DNA of 64,000 nt from Topomyia yanbarensis (lineage: Eukaryota; Arthropoda; Insecta; Diptera; Culicidae). The stretch's first letter is position 1; every line of letters starts with the position of its first letter. The notes below the pieces were generated by a model. The model was given only the letters and a program-made list of their open reading frames with translations. It had not been told where the DNA came from and ran no database searches. Shown here one piece after another: positions 22,385 through 33,597 of the stretch. Location of the stretch: assembly GCF_030247195.1 (NCBI RefSeq), contig NC_080671.1, forward strand, positions 103,713,845-103,777,844. The letters run 5' to 3'. Position numbers and translations under genes: made by a program.

Positions 22385-23877
22385 CTAATGTTTATTCACG
22401 CCGGGCATAACGGTTATGTAGGTAGGTAGTTGTCTCAGCTTGAAAAGCTTGTTTTAGCGTGGACGCAACTACCTGAACCAGTACATAAACAACACAAATT
22501 CATCTCACCTCATTGTTGGTTGTAACTAGATTTCCTTTAAAAACATTTCAATAAAGGAATGATTTTGATTGACATCTTTTCAATACATGTATACTATTGA
22601 AGGTTGAAAGTAAAATTTCAATTATTAACAAATTTTGTAATATGCAATATGATGATTATTTTTCATCTTTTGAGATGTCAAACCTGATGTGGAATAAGTA
22701 TGAAAATTTCTTGTAGTGATTGCTGACTAAATAGAAAAGAAATAAAAGTTATACCTTTCATCCGAAATTGAAATCATCAATCAATTACCAACAATCCTTA
22801 AATATCTTTGGCTATTTCGTCTCATTTAAGAGTGAAGTTCATAAAAAGATAACATTATGAGAAACATAACCCAATATTATATTTACGTGTCAATTACTGG
22901 AATACGGAGTATTTCAACAATTTAATCCCATACCTTCATCCGTCGGTCGGTGTAACAAAACGTTTGAAATATTCTATGTTGTATTTCACGATGAAGTCGT
23001 ATGCAATTGTATTCGGACCAGAGGTTAAAATATTCGCTCATTCTCACGACAAGCAGTTTATCGCACAGCTTTTTCATCCTTAGTAGGCACCGACCCAACT
23101 TTTCACCTTTCAGGAAATTGCGAGAATTTGCTGACAATGCAGTATGGAAGCGTGATAATTTCGCAGCTTCGAACCTCGTGATAAATTAAGTAAAAAAAAA
23201 ACGATTAATATATTACGTTATAGAATTTATTTCCCCACATTATTGCAGTATTTTCATTCTAATGATCTGTATCTACTCATTTTTGTGAATTTTTGCGAAA
23301 CCATTAGTTATTCGGCAGTTTTACATTAGGCGCGAAAATATCATCTCATATTATACCGCGAAAAGATGAGATCCAATGCTGTCTTGTCGAGAAAAGTTGG
23401 AGAGCAAACAATGTTACATAGCATGTTTGCTTTTTTATTGCTGGTCGAAGTAGGTGCAATATCGCCTTATTCGCTTCACGAATGCGAAAATTGTAAACTC
23501 TGATTCGGACTGAATCAAACATTACAAGCTGAGACAAACGTTTCAAGCTTTTGCTCAGGTAGGCTTTTTAAGTTTTGTGCTAGGCTGAAACGTTCGTGTC
23601 CAGACTGAGACTGACAGCCTGTTTTCAACAAACACTTAATTTGCCCAAATGTCAACTAGACGACAAAGATTACGTTTAAATAAAGTATTATCATTCCATC
23701 GCGAAATATCAATTGTTTGAGTGTAAACATCAAATCTACATGGGATGTTGTTGTCGCCGAAAAAGGATTCTTGGTTCCGATCAACGGTTGAATAGAATGC
23801 ACAACGATGGGCCTAGCCACTAGATGAAACATCATTTCTCTCGTTATTCCGCAGACAAACCGGTGCCAATAACCGCG
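22385..23877. other. Unassigned sequence, no gene seen
   Basis: No supported coding region. A short frame near 22922-23137 on the minus strand and its plus-strand counterpart have no recognisable similarity. The repeated phrase AAACGTTTCAAGC / CTGAAACGTTCG near 23535-23600 is a local imperfect repeat. Confidence 0.3.
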
Positions 23878-24440
23878 TTTTCAATATTCATTAAGTTTTT
23901 CATTTGCGTTTCTAACTTTGCGTATATTTGGAAAAAAATCGGGCGATCCGACATTCATAAAGACCTTATAAGACCTTTTCGCATTCAATTCTGAGTGCTC
24001 TCTACCCACCATGAAGTGGGAGACCGTCCACAACTCTTTTTTCGCCGGATCTCGTTTCGTCTGACCTTTAATCGCAGTATCGATAATCAAACCAATTAAA
24101 ACCTTGTATGCTTCCACCGGAGGAATTTCTTGTTTTGTTTTGATTGCTTCGGATATAATAGACGCGTAGCTGTTCCAAACAATAGGCATACTAATTGAGG
24201 TCGAGTACAATGATAAATTCAACGCGCTTGGCCGTGGCTGTGGAGTAGTCATGGTCATATTGAAATTGTTGCGAATATCATGCAATAAGATAGATCAGTT
24301 ATCAACGTGAAGAAAACCCTATGGCATACCGTGGGAGTTGAAGACTTCTTGAACTAGCTGAGGTGCGATGTACAGGGGAACAATATCTGCCTTTGATTCG
24401 GACTTGACAACCGACGATTTCAATATCTGGTACCGAGAAT
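23878..24440 (-). pseudogene. I-clade ORF2 fragment (endonuclease C-terminal region)
   Basis: The minus-strand translation parallels the I element at 33.8-34.6 kb. FNMTMTTPQPRPSALNLSLY corresponds to FNMTILNTG...RPSALDLSLC, followed by SYASIISEAIKTKQEIP matching SYVSAISEKVESTQELP. Upstream bases at 24300-24420 match the segment around GGCAAAGATCTTTGC and CTTCAACTCCCACGG of the larger copy. Several stops and deletions, including loss of the SDHLP motif, show it is a dead fragment of a second, older copy. Confidence 0.75.
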
Positions 24441-25186
24441 TAACTTGACCCTGCCGAATGATATTAAAATTGAGGAAGATCTACGTCGGAAGTTAACCAA
24501 CTACATCGTGTTAAACCTAGGAAAATCATAGGAACGAAATATAGGGGCACTTGGGGTGTTTGATGTCCCATGAGGAAATTCCTGTTAGTTTTTAAGATTT
24601 CCGAGACAAGGAGCCACTTGTACTTCGTTTTTGTAATAGCACCCATCAAAGGACACTCTCAGGCCTTCGAGAGGAAGCTTAGGAGAGGAAATGATTTTCT
24701 ATTTTCGAAAATTATAGGCACATTAGAACATATTCCATCAATGGGATTGTCAGACTCTCACTCTTTAGTGGACTAGGGAGCGTAGAAATTAGTCATGGTT
24801 TGTACGTTTCTTCATTGGGTAGCTGTATGGATCAATCGTTCGCAATGACGGCATGCCCTGATGCACAAAAAGGCGAACAGGTAGACGATCCACGTTCAAA
24901 AGAACACAGTTTGGAAGAGTAGATCCGGCGAAAGGTTCGACATGAGACTGATTGAAAATAAGTTTTTATACTTGAGGATTTTGCTGAACGCAACTACTTA
25001 CAAACCACAATTTTCAATGGCTAAAAGTTCTGGAAGGAGTCAGCCCATATTTCGCAATTAAGTCGAAAACTACACCATCAATCTCTACTTCCCAGGCGGG
25101 TACGTAGACAAGATACTGCTTCGTATACGGCCGAGTGTTGTTTAGTTAGTTTACGCGATATATCGATGATGGTAAATGGGTTGTAA
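24441..25186. other. Unassigned sequence upstream of the RTE remnant
   Basis: No recognisable domain on either strand. Scattered short frames only. It may include badly eroded 5' sequence of the neighbouring RTE element, but I see no motif to prove it. Confidence 0.3.
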
Positions 25187-25792
25187 GATGGGTGACAAGC
25201 TTGAATGTGAGAACTATAGACCGATCACCATCCTGCATGCCGCCTACAAAATGTTATCCTAGGTTAACTTCCGACGCATATCACCTATTACAAAGTTATC
25301 AGGCCGGTTTTGTCAACGGGCGCTCGACAACAGACCAGATCTTCACCGTGCGGCAAATCTTCCAGAAATGTAGTAAATACCAGGTCCCAACGCACCACTT
25401 GTTTGTCGATTTTAAAGCGGCATACGATAGCATCAACCGTACAGAGCTATGGAAAATTATGAACGTACACGGCTTCCCCGGAAAGCTCACAAGACTAATT
25501 AAACGACGATGTAAAATTGTGTGAGTATATCGGGTCAACTCTCAAGCCCATACGGATCCTGCCGGGGACTAGGACAAGGTGATGGTCTCTTGCGTCTGTT
25601 GTTTAACATTGCACTAGAAGGTGTTATGCGGATAGCCGGGTTTAACTACCGAGGCTCTATTTTCATGCGATCCAGCCAATTTGTATGCTTTGCGGATGAC
25701 ATGGACCTTATTGGGAGAACATTTGAAACGGTGGCTGTGCTTTACACCCGACTGAAACGAGAAGCAGCAAAAGTTGGATTGGTGGTGAACGC
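25187..25792 (+). pseudogene. RTE/JAM1-like reverse transcriptase, 5' part
   Basis: Frames in order: GDKLECENYRPITILHAAYK (then a stop), YQAGFVNGRSTTDQIF, LFVDFKAAYDSINRTELW (motif A), then after a frameshift near 25520 SPYGSCRGLGQGDGLLRLLF (motif B) and FVCFADDMDLIGRT (motif C with the DD pair), ending KVGLVVNA. The GRSTTDQIF and GQGDGL signatures are typical of the RTE clade, which includes JAM1 of Aedes. The element is broken by stops, frameshifts and a 1.5-kb DNA transposon inserted after codon NA. It resumes at 27306. Confidence 0.88.
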
Positions 25793-27305
25793 TAGGGTTC
25801 GTCGCGGTGCGGATGTGGGCGGTAAATGGATAGTCCGCACCGCAACCGCAAAAAAATAATAAAACCGCACCGCATACCGCAACCGCATTGCATTTACCGC
25901 ACCGCACCGCGCGGTAATGCGGTAAAAATCATGTATTTTTAAAAATTATTCATTTATTTTGTATAACCATATATAATAAAATGTTATTCTTATTTACACC
26001 AAAATTAACTTTACGGACTCCTCAGAATGTAACATTTATGAAAAAATTCAACTTTGAAAGTTTTATTAAGGGGGGAGGGGTAAGGGTTTTGGCGCAAAAA
26101 AATACTTTTTTGCGATTTTTTTAAACTTGGCGTTAAGCGAATTGATAAAAAGTTTTGTACATTATAGTGTATCATTTCAATAACATGCTGTAATCCATGC
26201 AGTCGACAAACGACTCGGTGACGAAGCTTTTTGTAGAACGTCTCTGGAAAAACATGGTTTGCGGTGGTACCTGCCATTCAAAAACTACTTAAGCGGTTTC
26301 ATTAAAACTTTGCATACACATTCTATGTAAAAAATACCTAACCCCTACGCTGAGTTTTCAAGATAAATTTTCAATTAAGGCGAAAACTGTCCAAACTATG
26401 CAAAATTTGGCATCTGTGCTAATTTTTACACTTTTCACAGTATGAGGGGACGAACAATGGATGCACGCGAAAAAAAATCCTCCAAATTCGTTTGGTTTGA
26501 TGATGATAATTACATTCTGTGGGTTGTTTTTAAATCTAAGTATTATTAGTTCATCTTTAAGTTCTCCAAATTAATCAAAATTCACAGTTGAGAAAATGTC
26601 ATCGAAAACGATTCATAATTCCGCGATTTACAAGAGAAATCGAGAGAAATGGTGCATTTTTAATTGGATTTGACAGCACAATTCAATTGTTTTTCAATGA
26701 TTGGATTGTGCGTTTTATGTATTTGAAAAGGCTCGTTTGTAAATTTTTAGTTTGAAGTATTAAATAAATAGTTTTCAAAATATGTCGTAAAAATAATGGT
26801 GCCAAATTATATTGGACACAGCTTATAGATTTTATTTCTTAGTAATAGTATATTTTGTCATATTAGAATAACCAAAATGTAAAAAATCAAATTGCGATTG
26901 GTCGAATACAGATTATATTCGAATTTCTTCTCAAATCATTGTCAAGTCTATGGAAATTAGAGCAATTAAATGTTTATTATGTTTCTCTATTGTAGGGTAA
27001 TAAGTAAGTCTCGAACGTTCTGACAGAAGAATTTTCCTAATAATGACATTGATAAGCATTCGTTCAGAAAAAAAATCTAGTTGCGTCCTTCTCAAATGGT
27101 AAAAGTCATAGTTTTAATTCACTTTTTAATGCAGACTGCAGACAATTATTTTTTGAAGCGCGGTTGCGGTAATACCGCGCGGTAAAAGCTCATTTCCCGC
27201 ACCGCATCCGCGGGAAAAAGGGTCTCACCGCACCGCAGTTTTTGCGGTACGGGTGCGGTAAATACCGCGCGGTTGCGGTAATTACCGCAACCGCGACGAA
27301 CCCTA
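25793..27305. mobile_element. 1.5-kb non-autonomous hAT-like element inside the RTE
   Basis: Ends TAGGGTTCGTCGCGGT on the left and the inverse of TAGGGTTCGTCGCGGT on the right. It is flanked by a perfect 8-bp duplication GTGAACGC (25785-25792, 27306-27313). Both ends carry dense subterminal ACCGCA/GCGGT motifs. No transposase frame is found inside. Removing it rejoins the RT reading VVNA with SKTKYM, which confirms the boundaries. A truncated relative lies at 13100-13392. Confidence 0.88.
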
Positions 27306-27900
27306 GTGAACGCGTCTAAAACAAAGTACATGCTGATAGGAGGGACCGAACGGGAAAGGGCCCGCCTAGGCAGCAGTGTTACGATCGACGGGGATGTATT
27401 CGAGGTAGTGGAGGAATCGAATCACTGCTAACGGCTGATAACAATAATAGTCGGGAAATGCGAAGACGCATCATCAATGGAAGTCGCGCCTACTATGGGC
27501 TCCAAAAGAAATTGCGATCAAACAAAAAATTCACCCACGTCTTCGAGCGCCGTGTGCTTAGGACTATCTTTGGCGGCGTGCAGGATAGCGGTGTTTGGAG
27601 GTGAAGGATGAACCACGAGCTCGCCAGGCTCTACGGCGAACCAAGTATCCAGAAGGTGGCCAAAGCCGGAAGGATACGATGGGCAGGGCACGGTGCGAGA
27701 ATATCGGACAACCACCCTGCTAAAATTGTGTTCTGCTCAAATCCGGCAGCCACAAGACGACGAAGAGCACAGCGGGCTAAGTGGGCTGATCAGGTGCAGC
27801 AAGATCTAGAAGCAACCGTGGGTGGAGAGAGGCAGCCGCGAACCGAGGTTTATAGAGAAGAATTGTTGATCAGATTGTATCAAATTAATTGATCATCGTA
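27306..27900 (+). pseudogene. RTE/JAM1-like reverse transcriptase, 3' part
   Basis: Continues the RTE reading from 25792. SKTKYMLIGGTERERARLGS is followed by SSVTIDGDVFEVVEE, a deletion and frameshift, SRAYYGLQKKL, then FERRVLRTIFGG, and MNHELARLYGEPSIQKVAKA after a TGA. A C-terminal arginine-rich stretch precedes a stop near 27892. An A/T microsatellite of ATAA units follows directly (27898-27922), as expected for the 3' end of an RTE element. It is non-functional. Confidence 0.85.
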
Positions 27901-27922
27901 TAAATAAATAAATAAATAAATG
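27898..27922. repeat. (ATAA)n tail of the RTE element
   Basis: About five TAAA units directly after the RT 3' end. RTE-clade elements characteristically end in short tandem repeats instead of poly(A). Confidence 0.7.
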
Positions 27923-30300
27923 GGTTATCTTCCGTCCCTTCCGGACCTTCCAGGGGCCTGTTGTATTAGACGAATATAATTTATATCGAAAAGGAGATGG
28001 CATTATTGTGCCATCGAAGAAATATTCAAATCTACCTCCAGTAGGTCAGAGGGGCTGTCTGTTGTCGGAGATGCCTTCATGCGGGGTTCAGTACCCGCGA
28101 AAAGAAGGTTTTATCGAAGGAAACAAAAAAAAATAATGCAACGAAATTTAAAAGAATAGAGTAATTGGTACTTAGCTGTGGAACATTTGTAGTATCAGTA
28201 ATCAAAAAATACATTCTCGCTGAGCCGTCGGTCACAGCCCGTAACAAAGGGTATTTCCAAATAGTTACCAGATATTATCCGGAAATTTCCACTTTCACTT
28301 ACATACACCATGTCTAAACTTTCGTCACTTCGAGTAGAAACCACTCCGAATCTTACTCCCCTCTCGGAAAAAAAGAGTTTTGCCGGCCCTAGTTAATGCT
28401 AATTATATTTTGAAAGTAAAAATTGAATACAAATATTTCGGAGGTCTTACTAATATTTGTTAGATTCAAAGTTCTGAATACTGAAACTTGAACATCTCAA
28501 TTCTGAAAAGAAATATATAATTCCGCATTTAAACATCCTGTGTTACACAAAACAGATTTTCTTATCTTTCTGGATCCGCACTGCGGTTTTATATTACCGC
28601 GCAGGCACACCTCGGTGGCCCAAAATGCCGGAACAAATATCGCTGAAGCTGCCGATTAGATTATTCCGAACCTTTCACGCAACCAGTTAGCCGAAACTGG
28701 TATACGTAGAGCTCATTTGAATAACCACCTCGCAAAATTCCACCTAAATCGGAAGGTAGGATGGAGGTGTTCAGCCAGCCATCGAATCGTAGTTGCGTAA
28801 TGGGGTCACTAGCATCATTTGCAAGCATAACAATAATGATGCCTGCAGCAGTGACTGGCAATCAGTGGAACCAAGCCAAGCCAAGCCCTGCCCGAAACCG
28901 CATGTAACGCTTCGGAGACCGGTGTGTGTCTGTCGCTCCTCTCATCTCGTCATCATCGTCGTCCTAAGATATGCACGAACAAAAGTCGGCCCCTTTCTCC
29001 ATTTTCCACTGTCGCATGTTCGCTGGAGCAGCAATCCGCCGGGTCGGGCCGGACCGGGTGAAGGAAAGGGATTCCGTGCTGATTATGATTGACACCGTCT
29101 CGATTTCGGTGCATGGCGTATGAATTTATGGGTCATTAGTGGGGAAATTTCGAGACCCGGTCATAACTGATGATGTAGTTGCTGGTACTGAAATTAATGT
29201 TAATTATTGCGTACAAGTAACTTGTGAGTGAAATTTATGTCAGAACAAGATGCTAGTTACGAGCACTGCTGCTGCGGTCAGAGTTATTTGTGTGTGTGAA
29301 ACTGAGTCTGTTGCTGATGTACATATATGAACAATAGCAAGTAGGTCCATAAATCCTCTATCGCTTGTTGCCGAATCATGACTGCGGAAGAAAACGAATT
29401 CTCGGAGAACATCTTACGATAAGGACCACTAATGCAACTATGTTGAACCGATGGCTTTCTAGCGTAACATTTCCCACGACCCTCCCTACCAGCCACCATC
29501 ATTCTTCTCTATCCGACAGGAGGTGAAATATGGAAAAAGTCTAACTTGAGAACTTGCTGACTGTGGCAGTCCTTTGCCGCGTCTCACACGAACAAGGAGC
29601 ACACGTTGGCGGACAAGAAACCGGAGACCATAAAGCTTCTTAACCGGATAAGAGGGCTTCAGTTTTCACGCTCGATAAGGCATAGATGGTTTCAGGAATC
29701 GATACAGTCCATTTGGGCTAAGCAGAAAGGGGGTTTTCGTCGATTAGGTTCAATACTGCTCGGTATGGTTCCGTCAAGGAAAGGTTAAGCCTAGCCAAGC
29801 GAAGAACAAGGCACGTGTTTTATTACTACTAATGCGAAACCGATATTCGAAGGGATCTGTTTTATAACAGTTGAGGATATAAGTTTGCAGTCACTTTTAT
29901 ATAGGGATAAACGTTTATATTTCAACTTAGGAGCTTTTATCCTTTTCTCTTTCTGATATTAGCATATCTCAGGCTATTTTCAATGTTTCACTGTTTTGTA
30001 TCCTTACATTCTGAATGTATGAAATCAGGTTCGTAGCCATGATTTTGTTTCGGGAGGGGCTTCTAACATTATTGCATAAATGTATTGAGTGATCTGTGGC
30101 TGTGTTTGATGCTGATGTGACCTGTTGAGTCTGAATTAAGTCCTCATTTATTCGTGACAAATATTAATTTTCGCCGCGAAAATTCTCCAGCGGATGTGTG
30201 AAAAAGTGTTCTTTCTGTTTGCTTTGACTGTCGTCCAAAAAGCACTGCTTGAATGATGTGCCGTTACCGGTCCTCCGCTCCACGCTCAGGGCTGCCAGGA
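27923..30300. other. Mostly unassigned, locally GC-rich, possibly host
   Basis: No repeat shared with the rest of the window was seen. 28590-29110 is unusually GC-rich for this window, with a low-complexity CATCATCGTCGTC stretch. A short plus-strand frame at 29606-29788 (starting ADKKPETIKLLNRIRGLQFS) is preceded by more open sequence but has no family I can name. Candidate unique host DNA. Confidence 0.3.
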
Positions 30301-30323
30301 TCCGGTAAATTGTACGTACGTAC

Positions 30324-30410
30324 GTCTACCGTAAACTTTTTTCCACGATGACCATGCGTTTCGTAAAACCGTACAACACGCTCGTGGAGTACTTGCTGTT
30401 TTGACGCCAT
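30324..30410 (-). pseudogene. N-terminal fragment of an IS630/mariner (DD37E-like) transposase
   Basis: Reading from ATG at 30410: MASKQQVLHERVVRFYETHG, then HRGKKFTVD, after which similarity stops. This resembles the N-terminus of mosquito ITmD37E-type transposases (recalled family resemblance, not a search). A second copy of the same short segment lies at 32338-32415, and both copies stop resembling each other exactly after GTAGAC. Nothing of the catalytic core is attached. Confidence 0.5.
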
Positions 30411-30539
30411 CTTCGATTGAACTAACAGCACCAGAACGACGAAAAATGTTTACGAAAGTTACATGCACTCTCGTAGATAATTGTTTTTGTTATTATTGTG
30501 GGGATTCTTCAGCAAAAACCGTGTTTACCGCCAAACGAA

Positions 30540-31135
30540 TTTCTTGAGTTGATTACGAATTTAATTCGTTAATAGCAAGAATTTGCTATAAACATCTTTC
30601 GAAGTGAAGAGCATTTTGAAAAAAAATCGATTCTGACAGATCGATCTTTTTAATATAAAAAATCGATGTTATCACACATCAATCCTGAATGAATGTAACT
30701 AACTTACGAAACATTTCGTTTCAATCACGAATACTTGTTTCGTTTTCTACGATGAATTTCGTACAATGTACACTAAATACTTAAATTCACGAAAATTTTC
30801 GTTCAGCAAGTTTCCATGTTTTTAGTTCTCGAAATTAGTCACGCATTTGATCTATTTTTAGCAGATTTACAAATATTTCGTTCAACGATGAATTTTTGTG
30901 CACAATTATTTTGGGGATTCTTCGGAAAAAAACATTCATATTACGAAAGATGCTCGAGAATATCAAAAAAAAAAAGTTTCTGTTTTTATCAAACAATTCG
31001 TTTGATGGTATCGTAGTTTTCAAGAAAAACTCGTAATGTAAATAAAAGAATTTTTCGTAGAACTACGAATGACTCATTATATGTACGAAAGAATCGTATA
31101 TTTTACGAAAGCCTAATGTACAAAATCTATTCGTA
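30540..31135. repeat. Degenerate TTTCGTA/TACGAAA motif array
   Basis: Dense, irregular occurrences of ACGAA, TTCGT, TACGAAA and TTTCGTA on both strands (for example ATTTCGTTTC, ATTTCGTACA, TACGAAAGAATCGTA). The motif is self-complementary in the form TTTCGTACGAAA. Periodicity is not clear by eye. It resembles in style the arrays at 17.7-20.7 kb and 49.9-51.3 kb. No gene. Confidence 0.55.
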
Positions 31136-31144
31136 GCAGATTTT

Positions 31145-32335
31145 TTTTTCGAGAGTTGTCCTACTGGAGCTGTAGAGCTAGGTTCTCGGAAGGGCTCCCC
31201 GTCAGAATCACATACTACAATTTGCAGACGAGACAGGCAATGTCGCCCAATAAAACACTGCATTAGGCCAATTGCAGCGGGCCGTGATTCTGAATGTGAT
31301 ATTCATTGTACTGTTCAGGCATGTGCGGGCGTAGGGACTCGCGATCGCGTGTATCATCGCGAAGGGCTCGAACATTTGTACGTTAACGTGCTCGATCGCG
31401 TGTGCGTTTGTATGTCGCGTGCCCGTTTGTATGTCGCGTGTGCTAACGTGTATGAACTTCGCGTGCATAAATTCTATTTCATAACCGTGTGCCTTTCGCA
31501 TATTAACGTGTGTTCTAGAATGATCGCGCGCGGACCGTGAATCTGATACTTAATTTTTGATTTTTGGTTTACGGTTCAGATTCCAGAAGAAAGTGGGTTC
31601 TTACATATCATTAGAATTCTCATTCATGTCGCCGTAGAACGCGTGGTCTAGTGGATATGAGCTTTATTTTTTTTATTGGTCCAACTGTATGTATGGACGT
31701 AAATTGCTAGAATGAAGGCTAAAGATTTCCGGACGTGACCGATTCATGATCGCGCGCGTTTGCGGGTTCGCGTTTGAGACCGCGTTTGTAACGTCGTAAG
31801 TACTAAAACGTTCACACAATTGCCGGAGTGTTATCAAGTTTACGCGATCTCGGGCATAGGTGTGCGCAGATAATCGCGAAGGGCTTAAGCGTTCGTATGT
31901 TGACGTGTTTGTCGCGTGTGCTCGCGCGTATGTGACTTCGCGTGTATAAATTCGATTTTGAAACCCTGCGGCCATTCATATATTCGCGGACCGTCATTCT
32001 GATCTTTAGCTTTCGGTGTACCGATCACATTCTGACAGGGAGAGAGTTATCCCATATCACTAGAGTTTCCGGTCATGTCGCCATGGAACGTTTTGTCTAG
32101 TGGATATGGGAGTTATTTTTCAATTTTATTATTTTTTTAAAAAAATAACAAGGACCTAGATTGTTGGTACCGAGGATAGAGACTTCCGGACGATCCCGAT
32201 TCATGATGGCGCGAGCGCGGGAGTTTGTAGGTTGACGCTTGAGATCGTGTTGCTAAGTTTATGCGTGCTGAGATTTTCACCTTATCACCGGGGTGTAATC
32301 ACGTTTGCGAGTTCGGGCACGTTTTCGTCTCGAAG
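31145..32335 (+). repeat. CpG-rich tandem repeat, 449-bp period, about 2.5 units
   Basis: Rich in TCGCG, CGCGTG and GCGCGC. The anchor GTCTAGTGGATATG with a preceding GTCGCC recurs at 31628 and 32077, 449 bp apart. Other paired landmarks are ATCGCGAAGGGCT, ACTTCGCGTG and GATTCATGATCGCGC/GATTCATGATGGCGC. The left edge (TTGTCCTACTGGAGCTGTAG) is shared with a reverse-strand copy at 48780-49385. No coding content. Confidence 0.75.
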
Positions 32336-32337
32336 GC

Positions 32338-32415
32338 CGTCTACCGTAAACTTTTTTTTCACGATGACCATGCGTTTCGTAAAACCGTACAACACGCTCG
32401 CGGAGTAAAGGGCGA
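32338..32415 (-). pseudogene. Second N-terminal fragment of a DD37E-like transposase
   Basis: The minus strand encodes RERVVRFYETHGHR as at 30324-30410. One extra A in the following A-run shifts the frame. It abuts the CpG-rich tandem repeat at its far end. It lies downstream of the larger transposase pseudogene on the same strand, so it is not that gene's own N-terminus. Confidence 0.5.
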
Positions 32416-32532
32416 ACACGAAATTATTGCGACACCGAAAATGTCATGCCAATTTTCTTATAATGTTTAAAATCAAACCAAAATTTTAGAGTAGTTTTAT
32501 ACACATATTTACTTCAAAAATCAAAAGAAAAG

Positions 32533-33401
32533 TTAATCGATGGAGCCTTGAGTGTAAAATTGAACGCATTTTCGCTTGATGTCCTCCATCAAAGTCTTTA
32601 TAGTGTCATCCGGTACCAGTTTCTCAGTTTTTTCCATTTTCTTAACATGTCCTTCTCGTCTTTGACTGTCTTCTCGCTCTTCCGAAGTTCACGCTTCATC
32701 ATTGCCCAGTATTGCTCCACCGGGCGCAGCTCCGGACAGTTTGGCGGATTCATGTCCTTTGGAACGAAATGGACAGAATTGGCCTCATACCACTCCAGGA
32801 CACTTTTAGAATAGTGGCATGATGCCAAATCTGGCGAAAATAGCGGAGCTTCGTCGTGCTGCTGCAAGAACGGCAAAAGGCGCTTCTCGAGGCACTCAGA
32901 TTTGTAGATCTCGCCATTTACTGTGCCCTTTGTCACGAAAGGATCACACCTCAGTCCGCAAGAGCAGATGGCCTGCTAAATGAGATATTTGGAGGCGAAC
33001 TTCGACATTTTCTTCTTCTTAAATTTGTCGTCCACATAGAACTTGCTCTTGCCGGTGAAAAACTCCAACCTCGGAATTTGCTTAAAATCGGCTTTTATAT
33101 ACGTTTCATCGTCCATCACACAGCAGCCATATTTTGTCAGCATCTTCTCGTAGAGCTTCCGTGCCCGAGTTTTAGCCGTCGATTGTTGCCGCTCATCGCG
33201 GTTTGGGAAGTTCTGTACCTTGTATGTATGTAGTCCAGGTCTCTTCTTTGAATTCTGGACGTAGCTCAGCGACATGCCGGTCTTTTTAGCCAAATCACGG
33301 CTTGAGACGTTGGGATTTGCTTTAATCATCCGCCTTACCTTTCCCTCCGTCTTTTTGTTCCCAACACTTCCAGGAACATAAAAAACCCCAAGTGTTCCCA
33401 T
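32533..33401 (-). pseudogene. IS630/Tc1/mariner transposase, DD37E type, broken
   Basis: From 33401 down: GNKKTEGKVRRMIKANPNVS and SRDLAKKTGMSLSYVQ form a helix-turn-helix. Then comes HTYKVQNFPNRDERQ and the catalytic core with MDDETYIKAD (first D), SPDLASCHYS (second D) and LRPVEQYWAM (E). I count 37 residues between the second D and the E, which defines the DD37E group. An in-frame TAG at 32976-32978 replaces the expected W before QAICSCGLR. A frameshift near 32630 puts the last 27 or so codons, ending CVQFYTQGSID and TAA at 32533, in another frame. The usual N-terminal segment is missing. The transposase would have cut and pasted the element at TA sites. It is inactive. Confidence 0.88.
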
Positions 33402-33412
33402 ATCTCAGCCAG

Positions 33413-33597
33413 AGAAAGAAAACAGCGCTGGCTTAATAAATTTCTCTGACATTGTGGACCGTATTCTTACAGCTTTAAATATTTCTGACCCCCTTAAAAG
33501 CATCTTGGTAAGCTTTCTCCCCGCAGTAAAAACATTCTTGATGCAGTTCACTGCGAAATGGCCCCTCCTTTCAGCGATTGTATCCTTCGATGGCTAA
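33413..33597 (+). pseudogene. I-clade retrotransposon ORF1, C-terminal tail
   Basis: Open frame reading NFSDIVDRILTALNISDPLK, then FLPAVKTFLMQFTAKWPLLS and ending AIVSFDG with TAA at 33595-33597. It overlaps the ORF2 start (ATG 33590) by 8 bases. The resemblance to the ORF1 end of mosquito I-clade elements is from memory. The rest of ORF1 is missing: the mariner-type transposase lies directly upstream on the other strand, which suggests truncation or interruption there. Confidence 0.6.

Noticed and set aside
26400..26455. Similarity of AAATTTGGCATCTGTGCTAA to the foldback family at 51.4-52.6 kb
   Set aside because: Only a short, interrupted match inside the hAT-like element. Too weak to annotate as a copy.
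31644..31665. tRNA-like A box in GGTCTAGTGGATATG
   Set aside because: No B box, no cloverleaf and no acceptor pairing were found. The motif belongs to the 449-bp CpG-rich repeat.
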